The position numbers and the translations under genes are program-made. Shown in pieces: positions 15,034 through 20,094 of a stretch of DNA of 20,094 nt; position 1 is the first letter of the stretch, and the number at the start of each line of letters is the position of its first letter. Source of the stretch: an uncultured Bacillota bacterium (GTDB lineage: Bacteria; Bacillota; Clostridia; Peptostreptococcales; Anaerovoracaceae); assembly GCA_958448635.1 (NCBI GenBank), contig CAUDEQ010000034.1, positions 1 to 20,094 on the forward strand, in the 5' to 3' direction. The notes beneath the pieces are model-generated. The model saw nothing but the letters and a program-made list of their open reading frames with translations. It searched no databases and had not been told where the DNA came from.

Positions 15034-16752
15034 TTATCTGAAATAATACTTGTGGTTCAGACATACTACTTCTTCAGGCTCGCATGTAATATGCTCTCCG
15101 TCAACGTATACCTTGTATGTTTCAGGATCTATTTCGATATTTGGCAGATAGTCATTTCTCACCATATCGGCCTTGGTGAGGTTTCTCGTATTCTTTATAG
15201 GCAGCAGCTTATGTTTTGAATTAGGCACCTTGTCTCCCAGACCTGCATCTATTGCCTGCTGCGTAACGAATATCTTGCTGTATCTGTTTAGAGCGCTGCC
15301 GCATGCCGAATACTGTTTTCTGTACAGCATAGGCTGAGCAACCTCTATGGCTGCGTTGACATCTCCGGATGAGGAATATGCCACCTGTCCGCATTTGAAT
15401 ACCAACCATGGCTTTGCTCCGAAGAATGCAGGATCCCATACGCAGAAATCAGCAAGTCTTCCAGGAAGCAGCGATCCTACATAGTCATCTATTCCGAATA
15501 CCTTTGCGGCATTTATCGTATATTTGGCCATGTATCTGAGGATTCTCTCGTTATCGTTGTCTCCAGTTTCTTCAGGCAGCGGACCTCTCTGCTTCTTCAT
15601 CTTCGAAGCCATCTGCCATGTTCTCAGTATGGTCTCACCAACTCTTCCCATACCCTGTGAGTCGGAACCGTGTATGGAAATGGCGCCCATATCGTGAAGC
15701 ACGTCTTCTGCCGCAATGGTCTCGCCTCTTACTCTTGAATCTGCAAAGGCAACATCCTCAGGAACCTTAGGGTTCAGGTGATGTACTGCCATTATCATAT
15801 CCAGATGTTCCGCAATGGTGTTTACCGTATACGGATTGGTGCAGTTGGTGGATGAAGGGATTACATTAGGCTCTCCAACAACCTTCATGATGTCGGGAGC
15901 GTGTCCTCCGCCGGCACCTTCCGAATGGTATGTATGTATGGTTCTTCCTTCGAAGGCTCCTATGGTCGTTTCAACAAAGCCGCCTTCATTTAAAGTATCT
16001 GTATGGATCTGTACCTGGAAGCCCATTTCATCTGCCACCTCAAGGCACGATCTTATTACCTGAGGAGTCGCTCCGAAGTCCTCATGTATCTTCATTCCTA
16101 TGGCGCCGTTGAGAGCCTGCTCAACTATCGCCTCAGGAAGAGCCGAGTTTCCTCTGCCGAGGAAGCCTGCATTTACAGGCAGCTCCTCGTGGGCCTCTAT
16201 CATCATCAGCAGATGCTCAGGTCCCGGAGTCTCAACGCTGGTAGTCTTGGCACCGGAGCCTCCCCCAAGCATAGTCGTAAGACCGTTGCTCATGGCTTCC
16301 CACGCCTGTGCAGGCGATTCGAAGTGAACATGCACATCTATTCCGCCCGGAGTAATCACAAGGCCTTCCGCAGAAACAACCTCTGTGGCGCAGCCTATTA
16401 TCAGGCCCGGCGTTATATTCATTGTATCAGGGTTTCCTGCCTTACCTACTCCTACGACCACTCCATCCTTGATGCCGATATCTCCCTTTACGATACCGAT
16501 CATCGGGTCAATTATAACAGCATTGGTGACGCATACATCCAGAACACCGTCTTCGGTCGTTTTGCCTGCCATGTTTCCCATTCCGTCTCTGTCGGTCTTA
16601 CCGCCGCCGAACAGGATCTCGTCTCCGTAGCAGTCCGCTGCATAATCTTTTTCTATCTCAGCAATAAGCCCGGTGTCTGCAAGATGTATCTTATCTCCTA
16701 CCGTAGGCCCGAACATATCGCAATATTCCTGTCTGGATAACTTTACTGCCAT
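15034..16752 (-). CDS. ureC: Urease alpha subunit, with unusual active-site residues
   Basis: UreC is the catalytic subunit that hydrolyses urea to ammonia and carbamate at a dinickel site. From the ATG at 16750-16752 it has 572 residues. The nickel ligands are present: His141 and His143 (DVHVHF), carbamylated Lys221 (GMKIHEDFG), His250 (VQIHTD), His276 (TYHSEG) and Asp364 (GSDSQG); catalytic His324 is also kept. Three places differ from the classical family: the flap Cys before HHL is Val323, the loop GTGPA-x-GT-x-ATT is shortened to GSGAKTTSVETPG, and SDSQAMG reads SDSQGMG. I chose this ATG because AAGGAG lies 10 bases upstream; a GTG three codons earlier would overlap ureB and sit on that site. 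Confidence 0.97.
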   Translation of the reverse strand: MAVKLSRQEYCDMFGPTVGDKIHLADTGLIAEIEKDYAADCYGDEILFGGGKTDRDGMGNMAGKTTEDGVLDVCVTNAVIIDPMIGIVKGDIGIKDGVVVGVGKAGNPDTMNITPGLIIGCATEVVSAEGLVITPGGIDVHVHFESPAQAWEAMSNGLTTMLGGGSGAKTTSVETPGPEHLLMMIEAHEELPVNAGFLGRGNSALPEAIVEQALNGAIGMKIHEDFGATPQVIRSCLEVADEMGFQVQIHTDTLNEGGFVETTIGAFEGRTIHTYHSEGAGGGHAPDIMKVVGEPNVIPSSTNCTNPYTVNTIAEHLDMIMAVHHLNPKVPEDVAFADSRVRGETIAAEDVLHDMGAISIHGSDSQGMGRVGETILRTWQMASKMKKQRGPLPEETGDNDNERILRYMAKYTINAAKVFGIDDYVGSLLPGRLADFCVWDPAFFGAKPWLVFKCGQVAYSSSGDVNAAIEVAQPMLYRKQYSACGSALNRYSKIFVTQQAIDAGLGDKVPNSKHKLLPIKNTRNLTKADMVRNDYLPNIEIDPETYKVYVDGEHITCEPEEVVCLNHKYYFR

Positions 16753-16753
16753 A

Positions 16754-17128
16754 TTACTCACACTCCTTCAATATGGCGGTCATTTTTTCAATGGCTGCCT
16801 TTTTCACCTCAGGATCATGTACGTTTCCCATGGTGACTCCCATAAATCCGTAAAGATTCTCATCTCCCTTGTACGGTACCAGTGTCACCTTTTTTTCTTC
16901 GCCCGGTTCAAATCTTATGGCTGTGCCGGCCGGAATGTCGAGCCTGTATCCAAAAGCCTTTTCCCTGTCAAATTTCAACGCTGTGTTAGCCTCAAAGAAA
17001 TGATAGTGAGAGCATACCTGTATGGTTCTGTCTCCTGAATTGCTGACTACTACTTCCGTAGTCTCCAGACCTTCGTTGATAATGATGGGGTCATCTGCGA
17101 ATATTATCTGTCCGATCTTGTATTTCAT
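16754..17128 (-). CDS. ureB: Urease beta subunit
   Basis: UreB is a structural subunit of the urease trimer-of-trimers. The 124 residues include VVSNSGDRTIQVCSHYHFFEANTAL, given here by its core SHYHFFE (about 40-46), FDREKAFGYRLDIPAGTAIRF as a region (about 54-73), and the GEEKKVTLVPY strand. About 20 residues follow the core (NVHDPEVKKAAIEKM and on) as a charged helix, as also seen in some Bacillus-type ureases. An AAGGAGG site precedes the ATG. It lies 10 bp after ureA and 1 bp before the chosen ureC start. Confidence 0.97.
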   Translation of the reverse strand: MKYKIGQIIFADDPIIINEGLETTEVVVSNSGDRTIQVCSHYHFFEANTALKFDREKAFGYRLDIPAGTAIRFEPGEEKKVTLVPYKGDENLYGFMGVTMGNVHDPEVKKAAIEKMTAILKECE

Positions 17129-17138
17129 GACAACCTCC

Positions 17139-17498
17139 TTAATAATTCATCGTTATCAGCTCCGATACCGGAACTGCTTCTTCTCTTTTTTCAAGTCTTA
17201 TAGGATCCTGGATGGAAACCAGCTTGTTTCCGTCAGGAAGCATTACCTCCAGCTGTATAATAGGCATGAGCGCCGGGGTTCCTTCCATTACATCCTCTTC
17301 GGTTATTATCTTGGAGCCTATTTCTATCAGCTCTGAAATGGAATTCTTTCCTTCCCTTGCTCTCTCGAGGACTTCGTCGCATATAATTGACATAGCCTCT
17401 ATATAATTGAGCTTAACGCCTCTTTTCCATCTTCTTCTGGATACCTCTGCCAGATTGAACATGATAAGACGTTCCTGCTCCTTTAACGTGAGCTTCAT
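17139..17498 (-). CDS. ureA: Urease gamma subunit with C-terminal extension
   Basis: UreA is the smallest structural urease subunit. The 119 residues show the family opening KLTLKEQERLIMF, RRRWKRGVKLNYIEAMSII as a region (about 21-39), GKNSISELIE, VMEGTPALMPIIQLEVMLPDG (centre near 80) and VSIQDPI. Typical UreA ends close to that last motif at about 100 residues; here about 19 more follow (RLEKREEAVPVSELITMNY). The start has GGGAGG nearby. It begins 18 bp after the sigma-54 activator gene with no room for a separate promoter, so it is co-transcribed with it or driven from within it. Confidence 0.97.
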   Translation of the reverse strand: MKLTLKEQERLIMFNLAEVSRRRWKRGVKLNYIEAMSIICDEVLERAREGKNSISELIEIGSKIITEEDVMEGTPALMPIIQLEVMLPDGNKLVSIQDPIRLEKREEAVPVSELITMNY

Positions 17499-17516
17499 AT
17501 GTTTACCTCCCGTCTC

Positions 17517-18896
17517 CTATTCTATTCCTAACCGTTTCATTTTTCTGTAAAGCGACGGTCTTGCGATATTAAGGTATTCAGCCGCCTTGCTCTTGTTGTT
17601 GCCGAAATGCTTCAATACCTTTATTATAACTTCCTTTTCAGCATCGTCTCTCGCCGCGTCTATGAGCCTTTCGCCGCTCACCATCGATAAGTCAGGCAGC
17701 TTTATGTTTAACGCCTCCTGACCCCCGTCCAACTGAAAATCCTCTTCGTGGATCACGTTGCCGGTAGTGAAGTTCATCGCTCTTTCGATGCTGTTTCTCA
17801 GTTCTCTGACATTGCCGTGCCAGATTTGCCTTTTCAACATTTCCATGGCTTCCCTGTCGATCTCATTCACCGACTTGCCCAGCTGTGCATTGAGCTCGTC
17901 TATGATGTATCTTGATATGCTTTCTATATCCTCTATCCTGTCCCTGAGAGGAGGCACATACAGGCTTATGACGTTGAGCCTGTAATATAGGTCGCTTCTG
18001 AACCTTCCCTCTCTGACAAGATCTTCGAGATTTTCGTTGGAAGCCGCTATTATGCGTACATCGACAGGCACCGGCTCGTCGCCGCCTATCCTGTCGATTT
18101 CCTTTTCCTGAAGCGCTCTCAGAAACTTGGGCTGCACCGACAGCGGAAGCTGGTTTATTTCATCTATGAACAGCGTTCCTCCGTCGGCAAGCTCGAACTT
18201 GCCCTTTCGACCTTCCCTGTTGGCGCCTGTAAAAGCCCCGCCCTCGTATCCGAAAAGCTCGGATTCGATGAGGCTTTCCGGAAACGAAGACGCATTGACT
18301 TTAATGAATCTCTCCTGTCTGCGGCTGCTCAGGTTATGTATGGCATGAGCCACCAGCTCCTTGCCTGTGCCTGTTTCACCGGTTATCATCACTGTAGACG
18401 ACGTCTTCGCCGTGGATATTATCTTTTCCTTCAGCTCCGTCATCAGCTTAGATGAACCAACCAGGTTATTTATGGTATACTTTGTTCCCTCAAAGGTAGT
18501 CAGCTCTCCGGCCATCTGTTTAAGCTCCTTATCGAGAAATTCCTTGTAGCTGTCTGAAAACTCGTACAACCATTCCGAATGCTGTATCATATCATATTCG
18601 GCAAGACCTACCTTGCTGCCGTCTTCATCGTAAAGGGGAACGTGCATGGAGATACCGATGCCCAGGAACGAATTGTAAAAGACAACGTTGGGTTCATCCT
18701 TTTCGAGCCCTTCTATCATCTTGGTTTCAGGAAAGACGTCCTTAACGTGCTTCCCCAGGAAATCCTCCTTTCGTACCTGAAAATACTCGGCGCATTGATC
18801 GTTTATATAGAATACAATACCCTCCATGTCTATCATCATAAGTCCAGGTATCTGATTAAAAAATCTCTCCAGCTTTTCACAATCTATCCTGTCCAT
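17517..18896 (-). CDS. Sigma-54-dependent transcriptional activator (PAS, AAA+, Fis-type HTH)
   Basis: This is an enhancer-binding protein that activates RNA polymerase carrying sigma-54. The 459 residues comprise a PAS-like sensor (about 6-110), an AAA+ domain with Walker A GETGTGKE (173-180), the sigma-54 contact GAFTGA (220-225), Walker B TLFIDEI (241-247), an arginine-finger region RFRSDLYYRLNV, and a C-terminal Fis-type helix-turn-helix (about 419-459, NNKSKAAEYLNIARPSLYRK). There is no receiver domain, so the PAS domain likely binds a small ligand directly. The start follows GAGGGG. It lies 34 bp after the antiporter and 18 bp before ureA, so regulation of one or both is likely. I found no matching -24/-12 promoter in the window. 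Confidence 0.95.
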   Translation of the reverse strand: MDRIDCEKLERFFNQIPGLMMIDMEGIVFYINDQCAEYFQVRKEDFLGKHVKDVFPETKMIEGLEKDEPNVVFYNSFLGIGISMHVPLYDEDGSKVGLAEYDMIQHSEWLYEFSDSYKEFLDKELKQMAGELTTFEGTKYTINNLVGSSKLMTELKEKIISTAKTSSTVMITGETGTGKELVAHAIHNLSSRRQERFIKVNASSFPESLIESELFGYEGGAFTGANREGRKGKFELADGGTLFIDEINQLPLSVQPKFLRALQEKEIDRIGGDEPVPVDVRIIAASNENLEDLVREGRFRSDLYYRLNVISLYVPPLRDRIEDIESISRYIIDELNAQLGKSVNEIDREAMEMLKRQIWHGNVRELRNSIERAMNFTTGNVIHEEDFQLDGGQEALNIKLPDLSMVSGERLIDAARDDAEKEVIIKVLKHFGNNKSKAAEYLNIARPSLYRKMKRLGIE

Positions 18897-18930
18897 TACC
18901 TATTCCCCTCGTTGCATTATATTTTTATTA

Positions 18931-20094
18931 CTATAGAACAAAACCGAATATCAGGTACAGAACAATGGTAACGATAATAGGTGGAACTACCATTGGCAGA
19001 CCTGTCTTGAGGAAGTCGTTGTTGCGGATCTGTGAAAGGTTACATGAAAGTGTAACTGAATCACCGAAGAAGCAGGTTGAGCTTCCTGCTGCAGCACCGG
19101 CAATTACGGCTCCTATCGTAAGGTACATGTTGGCGTCAAGAGCTTCTGCCAGAGGAAGCATGATCGGGAAGCATACAGCTGCCATTCCCCAGAAGCTTCC
19201 TGTAACAAAGCCCAGAATCATCATTATAACGAATGCTATAACAGGCAGAGTTCCTCCGTTGATGATGTCTACAACGCTGTTTACAACGTAAGGTGCAAGA
19301 CCCAGTTCATCGTTGCAGTTCTGCAGTACGAATGCACTGATTACGATGGCTGTTACAACGAACATTTCTTCGAAGCCTCTGAATATGGCGTCGAATGCCT
19401 CTCCTGCCTTTATCAGCTTCTGCGGTATGTAGAGAACGTAGCAGAGTACGATTCCGACGATGAGCCCGTACATCAGCTCCTGAGTGATGAGAGTAACCAC
19501 GATGAGGCATACCATAGGAACCAGGAAGTTCCAGATGCTGGTAGGCTCTTTTTCTTCTTCCTCTTCATGCTCTGCAGCCAGATCAGCCGGCAGAACCATG
19601 CCTTCCTGTTCTGCGCGAAGCTCAGCCTTCTTCATGTTTCCGAAAGGCTTAACGATCCTGAACTGATACAGCAATACGAACAACAGCAGAACCCATGCAA
19701 ACAATGTGAACGGCAGTGCTTTTACGATCCATCCCAGACCTTCTCCTGCTTCGAGCCCCAGTGACATCTCAACCTGTCCGCTCATGAATACTCCCCAGAG
19801 GGAAAGCGGTACCAGTACGCAGATAGCACAGGCAACACTGTTGATAGAAAAAGCGAACATTTCTCTTGACATTTTGTTCTTGTCAGCTATTGCTCTGTTG
19901 GATACACCTGCCGCCAATACGCTGAAATAATTATCCAAGAAGAAAATGATTCCCATGATCCATGTCAAAAATCCCGCCTTCTTTTTATTGTTGGCAAATT
20001 TGAGACCAAGCTTTGTGAATCCGGACACTGCATTGGCTTTATCCAGCATATGGATAAAGATGCCGAACAAACCGAATATTACAACGTAATATGC
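18931..20094 (-). CDS. NhaC-family Na+/H+ antiporter-like protein, 5' end outside window
   Basis: This is a polytopic membrane protein of the NhaC/ArsB-like ion transporter group. The 387 visible residues have roughly nine hydrophobic segments. Family-like signatures are GIIFFLDNYFSVLAAGVSN near the start, GFVTGSFWGMAAVCFPIMLPL (about the 290s, given as a region) and the SSTCFFGDSVTLSC segment near the end. A charged, Glu-rich cytoplasmic loop (AEHEEEEEKEP) divides two halves. The frame is open to the window edge, so the N-terminus is missing. Substrate cannot be told from the sequence; Na+/H+ exchange fits cytoplasmic pH control next to an ammonia-producing urease, but amino acid or amine exchange is possible. 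Confidence 0.85.
   Translation of the reverse strand, partial: AYYVVIFGLFGIFIHMLDKANAVSGFTKLGLKFANNKKKAGFLTWIMGIIFFLDNYFSVLAAGVSNRAIADKNKMSREMFAFSINSVACAICVLVPLSLWGVFMSGQVEMSLGLEAGEGLGWIVKALPFTLFAWVLLLFVLLYQFRIVKPFGNMKKAELRAEQEGMVLPADLAAEHEEEEEKEPTSIWNFLVPMVCLIVVTLITQELMYGLIVGIVLCYVLYIPQKLIKAGEAFDAIFRGFEEMFVVTAIVISAFVLQNCNDELGLAPYVVNSVVDIINGGTLPVIAFVIMMILGFVTGSFWGMAAVCFPIMLPLAEALDANMYLTIGAVIAGAAAGSSTCFFGDSVTLSCNLSQIRNNDFLKTGLPMVVPPIIVTIVLYLIFGFVL

Noticed and set aside
18897..18930. Promoter (TATAAT) between the antiporter and the activator
   Set aside because: Transcription would begin within the ribosome site of the activator, and no -35 fits.
11786..20094. Sigma-54 (-24/-12) promoter within the urease unit
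   Set aside because: The TGGCAC words I noticed in the window lack TTGC at the right spacing.

Overview
All genes supported here lie on the minus strand, so transcription runs from high to low coordinates. The gene content suggests an anaerobic, low-to-moderate-GC Firmicute, most likely a Clostridia member: rpmF with a Zn ribbon, ackA, a Firmicute-type UvrX/YqjW plus YolD pair under a Gram-positive LexA box, a NimA-like flavoprotein, a sigma-54 activator, and strong AGGAGG ribosome binding sites. A family-level guess such as Anaerovoracaceae/Family XIII is only an impression. I did no database search.

Layout in the direction of transcription. (1) 20094-11786 is one tightly packed unit: a NhaC-type antiporter cut by the window edge, a PAS/AAA+/Fis sigma-54 activator, ureA-ureB-ureC-ureE-ureF-ureG-ureD, and a NimA/pyridoxamine-oxidase-like flavoprotein. 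It ends at an intrinsic terminator (11644-11687). Together these form a nickel urease with all its maturation proteins, with ammonia production paired with a cation/proton antiporter and an adjacent enhancer-type regulator. (2) 11624-9553 is an SOS cassette: a promoter with a LexA box, a Y-family DNA polymerase, and a YolD-like partner overlapping it by 4 bp, closed by a terminator (9446-9488). (3) 9445-2257 is a K+-ATPase operon: a structured leader, a 37-residue membrane peptide, kdpF, kdpA, kdpB, kdpC and a KdpD that lacks the histidine kinase core. No kdpE is visible. (4) 2199-758 is ackA, behind a repeat-rich leader with a duplicated -10/hairpin module. (5) 725-376 is rpmF with its own promoter and terminator. 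(6) 1-344 is non-coding and full of degenerate short repeats.

The points most worth a second look are: a urease alpha subunit with a non-canonical active-site neighbourhood (flap Cys replaced by Val, a shortened conserved loop, and Ala to Gly in the SDSQAMG motif); the kinase-less KdpD in an operon without KdpE; the repeat-built leader of ackA; the competing helices in the kdp leader; the extra small membrane ORF ahead of kdpF; and the repeat field at 1-344.
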